Part shown: positions 1-5,876 of the stretch, piece by piece | Layout: the number at the start of each line of letters is the position of its first letter | Position numbering within the stretch: the stretch's first letter is position 1 | Assembly (NCBI GenBank): GCA_027011025.1 | Contig: JALVAU010000442.1 | Span: 1-5,876, forward strand | Length of the DNA stretch: 5,876 nucleotides | From: Campylobacteraceae bacterium | GTDB taxonomy: Bacteria > Campylobacterota > Campylobacteria > Campylobacterales > Sulfurospirillaceae | Reading direction: 5' to 3' | Notes under the pieces: generated by a model | Told to the model about the DNA's origin: nothing | The model's input: only the letters and a program-made list of their open reading frames with translations | Databases searched by the model: none | Program-made: the position numbers and the translations under genes

Positions 1-857
1 ATATATGAATAATTTATACTTGCCTGCAGGCTTTTATCTATAGAATCATAGCTATATCCACTAAAAATATATGTAAAATCAGTAGATAAATTCTTTGGCG
101 TAATATCCCAACTAGAACCTATAAAGTTATCCATACTTCCTTTAATAGCTTGAAAATAAAATTTAGAATTAGGCTTTACAATCTGAGCATAAAAATTATT
201 ACTCTTCTTATCTTTAGAGAGTGTACTGCCTTTATTGTAGAGTTTTTCTCTTTTTAGATTACGATAATTTGCATAAACAAAATATGAATAATCTTGCAAA
301 TCTTTAGAGTTATATATGTATACATCTTCTGTACCATAAGTTCCGCCAGAAACTCCTACTACCGAGGTATTTTCTCTTTTGCCTGTTTTTGTATATGCTT
401 TTATAACCACAACTGCTGGTTCGAGTGAAATTTCATAAGAGGGCAAACCCATATATACTTCTACATGATCTATATATGCCATATCTATCTGTGCAAACAG
501 TTGAAAACCACTTCCAAATAGCGGTGATAACAACTCTCTATCATCTATATAAACACGAATTCTTGCTGGATTATTTTTTTGATATGGCTGATAATACGGA
601 TCACTCAGCCCAAGAGAGTCTTCATTGTATCTCACAAAGGGTATCTTCTCTATAAGCTCGCTTAGAGATTTTATCCTCATTCTGTCTAAATCTTGACGGG
701 TAAATATACTCAGATAACCGGCAGTCTCTTTTTTTGTATGGACTGAAAGATCATCCTTTCGAGCAAGCCTATCTAGCAAAGAGTCTATATTTTGTCCATG
801 CACTACTTGTAGTAAAAAGAAAAATATAAATATAAATCTACATACTATATAAAGCAT
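1..857 (-). CDS. TonB-dependent receptor-like outer-membrane protein, 5' part (3' end beyond window)
   Basis: Reading the minus strand from ATG at 857 gives about 285 codons without a stop to the window edge, so the gene is cut at its 3' end. Residues 1-21 form a signal peptide (a run of F/I/L, then VVHG before Gln22). Residues about 43-157 resemble a TonB receptor plug: SIFTRQDLDRM at 50-60, SLSELIEKIPFV at 64-75, RIRVYIDDREL at 99-109, the IDHVEVYMG strand at 129-137 and VVVIKAYTK at 149-157, matching the usual VEV-x-x-G ... I-x-I-x-T-K frame. After residue 165, alternating aromatic segments (YSYFVYANY, FYFQAIKG) look like the first beta-barrel strands. Family knowledge: such proteins import siderophores, vitamin B12 or other large ligands using TonB energy; the substrate cannot be told here. 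DDLSVHT (35-41) could be a degenerate TonB box, but this is weak. An in-frame ATG at 869 is a possible alternative start, though a purine-rich tract sits right against it; ATG 857 has GGGGG five bases upstream. Confidence 0.8.
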   Translation of the reverse strand, partial: MLYIVCRFIFIFFFLLQVVHGQNIDSLLDRLARKDDLSVHTKKETAGYLSIFTRQDLDRMRIKSLSELIEKIPFVRYNEDSLGLSDPYYQPYQKNNPARIRVYIDDRELLSPLFGSGFQLFAQIDMAYIDHVEVYMGLPSYEISLEPAVVVIKAYTKTGKRENTSVVGVSGGTYGTEDVYIYNSKDLQDYSYFVYANYRNLKREKLYNKGSTLSKDKKSNNFYAQIVKPNSKFYFQAIKGSMDNFIGSSWDITPKNLSTDFTYIFSGYSYDSIDKSLQASINYSY

Positions 858-895
858 CAAGACCCCCATCCCTTTGTTATGTTGAAATAATACAT
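857..895 (-). CDS. Candidate 12-codon leader peptide upstream of the receptor gene
   Basis: On the minus strand, ATG at 895 opens a 12-codon frame, MYYFNITKGWGS, ending at TGA 859-857. It is preceded by AAGGGA (complement of 901-906) five bases before the ATG, which is a good Shine-Dalgarno sequence. Its stop shares one base with the receptor start (TGATG), the classic geometry for translational coupling. The peptide resembles nothing I know. It could be a regulatory leader, a device for reinitiation at the receptor gene, or chance. Frame, ribosome site and overlap are seen; translation is inferred. Confidence 0.35.
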   Translation of the reverse strand: MYYFNITKGWGS

Positions 896-941
896 AAAAT
901 TCCCTTAAAACAAGAATAAGCCAAAATTAAAGTTATTCAGA

Positions 942-947
942 TATAAT
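942..947 (+). promoter_or_regulatory. Promoter -10 box of the tRNA-Phe gene
   Basis: A perfect TATAAT lies 18 bases before the first base of the mature tRNA, so transcription would start near 953-955 and leave a short 5' leader for RNase P. No TTGACA is found at the -35 spacing. The upstream stretch is A/T-rich instead, as is usual for the main sigma factor of Campylobacterota. Confidence 0.6.
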
Positions 948-965
948 TTCAATCTCAAAATGAGT

Positions 966-1041
966 GGCTTGATAGCTCAGTCGGTAGAGCAGGTGACTGA
1001 AAATCACCGTGTCGGCAGTTCAATTCTGTCTCAAGCCACCA
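966..1041 (+). tRNA. tRNA-Phe (anticodon GAA)
   Basis: A complete 76-base cloverleaf can be folded by eye. The acceptor stem GGCTTGA (966-972) pairs with TCAAGCC (1031-1037) over seven perfect pairs. The D stem is GCTC/GAGC. The anticodon stem GGTGA/TCACC closes the loop CTGAAAA, placing anticodon GAA at 999-1001 with T before it and A after it. The variable loop has five bases, and the T stem GGCAG/CTGTC encloses TTCAATT. The discriminator base is A1038 and the 3' CCA (1039-1041) is encoded. It decodes UUC/UUU as phenylalanine. No obvious terminator hairpin follows; the next 40 bases are T-rich. Confidence 0.97.
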
Positions 1042-1105
1042 CCACTTCTTTTTACCGCTGTTTTTATTTTCTGTTGTCTCTTTTTTTAAATTATGGATAG
1101 GTACT

Positions 1106-1705
1106 ATGTTTATACAGGGTTTTTTAGTTAGTTTTGGTCTTATAGTTGCGATAGGAGCCCAAAATATTTATGTCTTAAAAAAAGGCCTACTTAAAGAACA
1201 CACACTTCTTATAGCCTCTACATGTTTTATACTTGATGCCCTACTCATAATCGTAGGGGTAAAGGGTGTAGGAAAAATTTTAGAGTTCTACCCCTCTTTT
1301 TTTATCTATATCACATGGTTTGGCATAATATTTTTAGTTTTATACGGTCTGCTCGCTATAAAAAATATATTTACTACACAAAAGATGAAAATAGTTGCAA
1401 AAAAAGAGCTAAGTAGCTTCTTGCAAACTCTAGTAGCAACCCTAGCAATATCACTTTTAAATCCACATGTTTATCTTGATACTATGATGCTAATCGGATC
1501 AATAGGAAGTCGTTTTAAAGGTTGCGAACAAAATCTCTTTATTTTTGGAGCGGTTAGTGCATCTTTTGTGTGGTTTTTTTCACTAGCTTATGGGAGTAGA
1601 ATTCTTATACCTATGTTTAAAAATCCTTTAACATGGAAACTGTTGGATGCTTTGACTGCATTTATAATGTTTTATATAGCACTAAATTTCTACAAAACTT
1701 TGTAA
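1106..1705 (+). CDS. LysE/ArgO-family amino-acid exporter
   Basis: The 199-residue inner-membrane protein has the normal length for the LysE/ArgO family, which exports basic amino acids such as lysine and arginine. About six membrane segments are visible (near 2-23, 34-57, 65-86, 105-133, 143-168, 178-197). Family hallmarks are GAQN at 17-20 in helix 1, an Asp at 44 in helix 2, and LLNPHVYLDT at 117-126 followed by GSIG at 131-134. The LNPHVYLD wording is closer to ArgO and LysE than to the RhtB homoserine/threonine branch. The substrate is not proven, so no symbol is given. GGATAGG (1095-1101) just before the ATG is a modest ribosome site. The gene starts 64 bases after the tRNA with no terminator or clear promoter between, so read-through from the tRNA promoter is possible. 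No LysG/ArgP-type regulator gene is in the window. Confidence 0.88.
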   Translation: MFIQGFLVSFGLIVAIGAQNIYVLKKGLLKEHTLLIASTCFILDALLIIVGVKGVGKILEFYPSFFIYITWFGIIFLVLYGLLAIKNIFTTQKMKIVAKKELSSFLQTLVATLAISLLNPHVYLDTMMLIGSIGSRFKGCEQNLFIFGAVSASFVWFFSLAYGSRILIPMFKNPLTWKLLDALTAFIMFYIALNFYKTL

Positions 1706-1739
1706 TTGGTACAGTAATAATTCACAATGGAGATTGATA

Positions 1740-3134
1740 TTATCTTTTGTTGTTAAATTTTTTAGCTTGCCATCTAAGTCGTTTGTATTTTAACTGGGAA
1801 CCTATATTTTTATATTTCTCCAAATCTTCTGTGTGGATACTGATGTTCGAGTGTTCTATATCGTCTCCCTCTTCTACTTTTATATTTCCAGCTTTGCTCA
1901 TAGCTATTCTTTGAGAAGGGAACACACTTCTGTGTCCTGATACCAAAAAGGCAATAACAGCAGAAATAGCAGCATAATGAGCTATCTCTATACCAAAAAG
2001 TTCAACTGCCATGATAACAGAAGCGATTGGTGCATTTGTTGTGCCCGCCAATACACTCACAAAGCCCAAAGCTGCAAAAAGTGCAACTTCATTATGCATA
2101 ATGTGTCCAAAAACCACTCCACTTGTTGCACCGACATAAAAGATAGGAGTTACTATCCCCCCGCTGCCTCCACTACCCAAAGATATAGAGGTAAAGATTG
2201 TTTTTAGTATAAAATCATACCAGTGAATATCGGCAGATAAAAACCCCTCCGGATCAAGAGAATTTTCAATAATCCCAAGTCCAAGCCCAAGATATCTATC
2301 TCCAACTATTAGAGTAGCTATAACCATTATGGTACCCGCAGCAAATGCTTTTAGGTATCTATTGTATTTTATATTGTTAATTATTCTTTCGGTTTCTGTA
2401 AGTATAGTGATAAAAAAATCTGCAACAAATCCAAAAAATATACCTGCTACGATAACTTCACCTATGAGAACCAAATCTAAATTGACAGCTTTATAAAAGT
2501 GAATATCGAAGTATGTATAATCAACCCCAAGAAACTGAGCCGTTGTAAATGCGGCAAATCCTGCTATAAATGAAGGCAAAAGCACATCGTATAGGATAAT
2601 ACCTATAGTTAAAACTTCTATACCAAAAATCGCTCCGGCAATCGGTGTTCCAAAAACAGAGGCAAATCCTGCACTTATACCACAAATAACCAACTTTTTT
2701 CTATCTGTATCACTAAACTTTAAAAGTGAAGCTATCACAGAAGATGCTCCTGCACCTATTTGAGCTCCTGGACCCTCTTTCCCTACGGAACCACCGGCAA
2801 ATATAGTAAACACTGTCGCCAAAAGCTTTATAGGCATAACAGCCACTTGTATCTTGCCATTATTTTTATGTACAGCTTCTATAACTTTTTCAGTTCCATG
2901 CCCCTGTGCTGTTGGTGCAAATGCTCTAATAATAAATATAGTCAAAGGAAGCGCTAGTGGAAGTATGAAATAGTATGGAATTCCCAAGATTCCTCTATGG
3001 TCCACACTATACTCTAAAGTCCACAAAAAAAGTGCCATCAAAGCACCTATGATAACCCCCATGGCAGAGGATAAAAACAACCACTTGGTTACACTAAAAA
3101 ATATGACAGTTTGTTCAGTTACATGTTTTTTCAC
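1740..3134 (-). CDS. CLC-family chloride channel or H+/Cl- antiporter, no CBS domains
   Basis: The 464-residue polytopic inner-membrane protein belongs to the CLC (EriC/ClcA) anion-transport family. The core motif GKEGPGAQIGAG (118-129) holds the gating glutamate E120. GTPIAGAIFGIEVL (162-175) matches the following helix, and SGGSGGIVTPIFYVGATSG (321-339) matches the GxFxP region. The first selectivity motif, GSGIP in E. coli ClcA, reads GHGTE here (78-82); the internal proton-glutamate site reads IEV, with Val174; and the anion-coordinating Tyr probably corresponds to F405 in HRSVFPSQ. The last 50 or so residues form a charged tail, acidic then basic (KRLRWQAKK), with no CBS pair. The family helps with anion balance and acid resistance. 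The start codon is GTG, supported by AAGAGAAG (complement of 3140-3147) five bases upstream; the next Met (25) lies inside the first helix. It converges on the LysE gene across 34 bases. Confidence 0.93.
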   Translation of the reverse strand: MKKHVTEQTVIFFSVTKWLFLSSAMGVIIGALMALFLWTLEYSVDHRGILGIPYYFILPLALPLTIFIIRAFAPTAQGHGTEKVIEAVHKNNGKIQVAVMPIKLLATVFTIFAGGSVGKEGPGAQIGAGASSVIASLLKFSDTDRKKLVICGISAGFASVFGTPIAGAIFGIEVLTIGIILYDVLLPSFIAGFAAFTTAQFLGVDYTYFDIHFYKAVNLDLVLIGEVIVAGIFFGFVADFFITILTETERIINNIKYNRYLKAFAAGTIMVIATLIVGDRYLGLGLGIIENSLDPEGFLSADIHWYDFILKTIFTSISLGSGGSGGIVTPIFYVGATSGVVFGHIMHNEVALFAALGFVSVLAGTTNAPIASVIMAVELFGIEIAHYAAISAVIAFLVSGHRSVFPSQRIAMSKAGNIKVEEGDDIEHSNISIHTEDLEKYKNIGSQLKYKRLRWQAKKFNNKR

Positions 3135-3139
3135 TAAAT

Positions 3140-3147
3140 CTTCTCTT
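3140..3147 (-). promoter_or_regulatory. Ribosome binding site fixing the GTG start of clc
   Basis: The minus strand reads AAGAGAAG, then ATTTA, then GTG. The spacing suits a Shine-Dalgarno sequence and supports GTG at 3134 as the start rather than a Met within the first membrane helix. Confidence 0.6.
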
Positions 3148-3156
3148 AAGTTTTTA

Positions 3157-3180
3157 TAGAATTTTTATAAAATAATTCTA
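3157..3180 (-). promoter_or_regulatory. Putative clc promoter with an overlapping inverted repeat
   Basis: The 130 bases between the CiaB-like and clc genes contain an inverted repeat, TAGAATT (3157-3163) and AATTCTA (3174-3180), with ten bases between the arms. On the minus strand TATAAA (complement of 3164-3169) falls inside it and could be a -10 box, giving a leader of about 20 bases that includes the ribosome site. No -35 box is seen. A repeat across a -10 box is a plausible repressor operator, but AT-rich DNA makes such repeats easily by chance. Confidence 0.3.
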
Positions 3181-3264
3181 ATGCCTAAAATGATACTCTT
3201 TTAAATCTTACATATCGTTTTACAGAGCAGACAATAGATATTCTTAAGTTTTTTTTAACACTCT

Positions 3265-5127
3265 TTAAGCTCCAATTAACCACTCTTTTTTATCTACTGT
3301 TTTATCAATTTCTCTTCCAATATCTTGATACAAAGCCCAATAATACTCTACAAAATCTTCCACATTTCTATCTTTTGGCAAATAGTCACCATCTTTTTTG
3401 TAAATAAACTTATCTAAAAACTCTTTTGCATCCTGTTTTTTTAAATAGTGCAAAGCTAACTCTTTATAAGTTTTGAGATACCAATTTTTTAATTTTTCAT
3501 ATTTTTCATTCTCTACATGTAGAGATAATTTTTCGTTAAACTCAAGTACATCACTGTCGAAAAGTGCTTGCAAATGTATAAGCCCTTCACAATAATATGG
3601 CTCAACTTCTCCCACTTCTCTCCATGCAATAAGTCCTATTGCTCTTTTTATAAGCTCTAAAAAAACATACTCTTTTATCTCTTCATCTTCATTTAAGAAA
3701 AAAGCAACCAAACCCCCTGTAGTCGCCTTAAACTCTTCTATATTTTTAAATACTCCACTTCTGTTCATCTGCATTTCACTATCATAATCCAACCATAAGA
3801 TGTGACCAAACTCATGCCCGATAGTACTTACTTCATAAACCTTATGCCAAATTTTCTCTTTTTTAAAGATTAATTCCCTCTCTTTCTTCATAAAGTCTTC
3901 ACCAAATACAACTCTATCTATTTTCAAAAATGGCTTAGCCCTTTGGGTATCCAAAATATTTTGGGCAAATGCAAATATCTTTTTACCTCTCTCCTTGCTT
4001 ACTTGCTCATCATTTGGAACAACTTGTGCCGAAAAAAGACCATTAAATTCACTAGCATAAAAGAGTGCCGGACGACCGATATAGAGCTGTACTCTTTTTA
4101 AGTTGTCCTCTGTCCTATGTTTTACACCGATATACTTTTCATCTAAATTTTTAAAAAGCAGATTATACATATCTAAAATCGACTCATAAGCTCTATTTGC
4201 TTCCAATTTTTGTGGATTTGACACTCTAACATCCCACTCTAGCGCAACAGCTTTCCTGTAGTGATCCTCATAATACTCTAGAGGATGACCTATCTGTATA
4301 GGTGATGTTATATCCATCCAAGCCCTATCTACTTCTTTCCATCTACTAAGTAACATCCGAGTATCTTTCTCGGCAAAAGCGACTTGTACTGCCTCTAAGT
4401 ACCTTAGATAATTCTCTTTTTGATTTGTATCATCTTCGTCTAAAACGGTGAGTTTTTTCAACAATACCCCAAACTCTTCTGTGATACTATCAACATAATT
4501 TCCAAAAAACTGAGCATAAGCAAAAATCTCATATTTTCCATTTTTTTCTACTAAAACAGAGTATGACCTATCTGTTAAATTTCCATCTTCATCTCTTTGA
4601 AAAAGATCATTCTCTCTTAAAAACTCTATGACTTTTTCGCCATATTTTTCTTTTAATTTTAAATTTATATTATTGATGATGTAGCTATTCCATTCGTATT
4701 GCCAATCACTTAGAATCAAACCTATCCTATGAATTCCCCACAAAAGCTCTCTATAAAATTTATTTAATAATTCTCTTTTTTCTATCTCTTTGAGTAGTTC
4801 TTCATGTCTTTTGATATGAAAATTTTTTGTCCAAAGATATGCCAATGCTCTCTTTTTTTCTATCTCTTCTTGAGTATTTTTAACTTTAAGTAAAGTTTGA
4901 ATAAACTGTTCGTCTCTTAAATTAATCAGTCTTGAAAGAAGTGCTAGGTAATTCTCTTTCGTATTTTCAAGTTCACACTCATCTAAAAATTCATCTACAT
5001 ATCTACTGATTTTTTCATTATTGTACTCTTCATTCTCAATCAAACCGTAGAAAGACCCTAGCTCTTTTTGCTTAATACCTATCAAATCATACAATGCTAT
5101 CAAATCTTTTTTAAAATTTTTATTCAC
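3265..5127 (-). CDS. ciaB: CiaB-like protein with zinc-metallopeptidase (HEFGH) motif
   Basis: The product has 620 residues from the GTG at 5127 (626 from ATG 5145). I assign it to the Campylobacter invasion antigen B (CiaB) family, whose C. jejuni member is about 610 residues, from overall resemblance recalled from memory and not from an alignment. It has no signal peptide or membrane segment and is highly charged and mostly helical. Directly visible is TIGHEFGHILW at about 436-446 (GTG numbering), a HExxH zinc site with catalytic Glu439. E464/E465 in EEFKATTGG is a candidate third ligand 26-27 residues after the first His. This layout recalls M3 (HEFGH) or M49 gluzincin peptidases. In C. 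jejuni CiaB is described as exported by the flagellar apparatus and linked to cell invasion; here a cytosolic peptidase role is at least as likely. The gene overlaps the upstream DUF6629-like gene and ends 130 bases before clc on the same strand, with no clear terminator. Confidence 0.75.
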   Translation of the reverse strand: MNKNFKKDLIALYDLIGIKQKELGSFYGLIENEEYNNEKISRYVDEFLDECELENTKENYLALLSRLINLRDEQFIQTLLKVKNTQEEIEKKRALAYLWTKNFHIKRHEELLKEIEKRELLNKFYRELLWGIHRIGLILSDWQYEWNSYIINNINLKLKEKYGEKVIEFLRENDLFQRDEDGNLTDRSYSVLVEKNGKYEIFAYAQFFGNYVDSITEEFGVLLKKLTVLDEDDTNQKENYLRYLEAVQVAFAEKDTRMLLSRWKEVDRAWMDITSPIQIGHPLEYYEDHYRKAVALEWDVRVSNPQKLEANRAYESILDMYNLLFKNLDEKYIGVKHRTEDNLKRVQLYIGRPALFYASEFNGLFSAQVVPNDEQVSKERGKKIFAFAQNILDTQRAKPFLKIDRVVFGEDFMKKERELIFKKEKIWHKVYEVSTIGHEFGHILWLDYDSEMQMNRSGVFKNIEEFKATTGGLVAFFLNEDEEIKEYVFLELIKRAIGLIAWREVGEVEPYYCEGLIHLQALFDSDVLEFNEKLSLHVENEKYEKLKNWYLKTYKELALHYLKKQDAKEFLDKFIYKKDGDYLPKDRNVEDFVEYYWALYQDIGREIDKTVDKKEWLIGA

Positions 5128-5863
5128 TTTTAGTCCTATTTGCATTAATTTTTTGGTTTAAAATATCCAATTCTTTTTCAAACTCTATACTAAATTCATT
5201 CTTCTTTTTCTTTAATTTTTGCAAAAATATTGTTCGTCTTTCAACAAAATAAAAATACAAAAGTCCACTGATAACAGCACTATATAGGCACCACAAAGAT
5301 GTAAAACCATAAGGCTTGACTATAAATATAATACTAAGTCCTATGAGATTTAAAAAGCCAAAAAGCTGTATGGCTATACTACTGCTGAGCATCAATGCTC
5401 CACATGTCGTAACAATGTAAATTAGTGCATCATATATATTTGCCGTAGCCGGGTTTTTATAAAAAAGCGTATTATCAATCACACTCACACTACTTGGCAT
5501 TGTCGAAAGTCCCCACATTGTGTAAACGGCAAGTGAAAAACCTAGAATCGCTAAGATACCCACAATTTTTTTTCTATAACCATCTTTTTCAATAAGCCAA
5601 ATAGCAAGCGGTATAAGAAATGGCAAAAGACCCTGAGCATAATAGATAAATATGCCCGAAGCAATATCTAATGCACGAGGCCCGACATACCCCCCGACAC
5701 CCAGCCAAACAAATCCTTCAGCAAATTGATGAATCGCAAACAATAACGGTAAAGATGCAAAAACAACTTCATTTGAAATACTAACTTTTCTCAAGGTAAA
5801 AATACCGATAAGTCCTATGGCGCCTGAGAGTGTAAAATTTAAAACTGCAAAATAAATATCCAT
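5120..5863 (-). CDS. DUF6629-like seven-helix membrane protein
   Basis: The 247-residue protein has seven predicted membrane segments (about 5-24, 32-54, 68-91, 99-117, 143-163, 165-183, 186-206) and then a charged tail (207-243) rich in Lys and Glu that could form a short coiled coil on the cytoplasmic side. The N-terminal pattern (a small-residue helix, FTLRK, then LPLLFAIHQFAEGFVWL at 38-54) fits my memory of the DUF6629 family, with its conserved HQ-x-x-EG-x-VW signature. Its function is unknown. ATG 5863 is preceded by AGG five bases upstream. Its last codons overlap the start of the CiaB-like gene, so the two are almost certainly co-transcribed and translationally coupled. Any promoter lies beyond the right edge of the window. 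Confidence 0.8.
   Translation of the reverse strand: MDIYFAVLNFTLSGAIGLIGIFTLRKVSISNEVVFASLPLLFAIHQFAEGFVWLGVGGYVGPRALDIASGIFIYYAQGLLPFLIPLAIWLIEKDGYRKKIVGILAILGFSLAVYTMWGLSTMPSSVSVIDNTLFYKNPATANIYDALIYIVTTCGALMLSSSIAIQLFGFLNLIGLSIIFIVKPYGFTSLWCLYSAVISGLLYFYFVERRTIFLQKLKKKKNEFSIEFEKELDILNQKINANRTKSE
5134..5137 (-). promoter_or_regulatory. Ribosome binding site that decides the ciaB-like start
   Basis: The minus strand reads AGGA, six bases, then GTG (5127-5125). The upstream ATG at 5145 has only A/T-rich sequence before it and no Shine-Dalgarno sequence. With the GTG, the overlap with the preceding gene is eight bases (GTGAATAA), typical of translational coupling; with the ATG it would be 26. 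Confidence 0.6.
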
Positions 5864-5876
5864 AATTACCTAATTT

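Noticed and set aside
425..655. 76-codon plus-strand ORF
   Set aside because: It lies inside the receptor gene read on the other strand, which has clear plug motifs; the plus-strand peptide has no recognisable feature.
907..926. Possible sigma-54 promoter (TTGGC ... TTG on the minus strand) for the receptor gene
   Set aside because: The spacing between the two elements is one base short and the -12 GC is absent.
1036..1044. Doubled CCACCA at the tRNA 3' end as a degradation-type tail
   Set aside because: The seven-pair acceptor stem fixes the discriminator at 1038 and one CCA at 1039-1041; the next CCA is simply flanking DNA removed during processing.
966..1105. tRNA-Phe 3' end as an integration site for a mobile element
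   Set aside because: There is no integrase, no repeated tRNA 3' fragment downstream, and the flanking gene is an ordinary transporter.
1706..1739. Bidirectional terminator between the convergent LysE and clc genes
   Set aside because: I looked for a GC-rich stem with a T-run in these 34 bases and found none.
1977..2207. 76-codon plus-strand ORF rich in Cys and His
   Set aside because: It is antisense to the conserved CLC core, and its Cys and Ser content comes from complementing Gly/Ala-rich codons.
2760..2957. 65-codon plus-strand ORF
   Set aside because: It is a shadow of the CLC gating-motif region on the opposite strand.
3236..3270. Terminator after the CiaB-like gene (CTTAA/TTAAG with an A-run on the minus strand)
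   Set aside because: The stem is only five A/T-rich pairs with a long loop, and the homopolymer lies in the loop on the coding strand as A rather than as a trailing T-run.

Overview
The window is AT-rich DNA. Short spacers, -10 boxes without a clear -35, and the gene content (a CiaB-like protein, a DUF6629-type membrane protein, a CLC transporter without CBS domains) point to a Campylobacterota chromosome, probably a free-living Sulfurimonas/Sulfurovum/Arcobacter-type organism. This is inferred from gene families and composition; no rRNA or other taxonomic marker is present. I see no insertion sequence, phage, CRISPR or defence gene, so this looks like ordinary chromosomal backbone.

Layout. 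On the minus strand, 1-857 is the 5' part of a TonB-dependent-receptor-like outer-membrane gene (signal peptide, plug domain, first barrel strands) that runs off the left edge. A 12-codon candidate leader ORF (857-895) lies just upstream, and its TGA overlaps the receptor's ATG. From the same intergenic region a promoter (TATAAT at 942-947) reads rightward into a complete tRNA-Phe(GAA) gene (966-1041), followed 64 bases later by a LysE/ArgO-family amino-acid exporter (1106-1705). Converging on it, only 34 bases away, is a CLC chloride-type transporter on the minus strand (1740-3134, GTG start). Upstream of clc, a 130-base spacer holds a likely clc promoter overlapped by an inverted repeat. Beyond it is a two-gene minus-strand unit: a seven-helix DUF6629-like membrane protein (5120-5863) followed, with overlapping reading frames, by a 620-residue CiaB-like protein that carries a zinc-metallopeptidase HEFGH motif (3265-5127).

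How the genes fit together. Four products belong to the envelope: an outer-membrane receptor, an amino-acid exporter, an anion transporter and a polytopic membrane protein of unknown role. The fifth is a predicted soluble metallopeptidase. The only strong functional link visible is the translational overlap of the DUF6629-like gene with the CiaB-like gene. The points most worth a second look are the leader ORF, the altered ion-pathway residues of the CLC protein, the intact peptidase motif in a protein named as an invasion antigen, and the likely internal GTG start of that gene.
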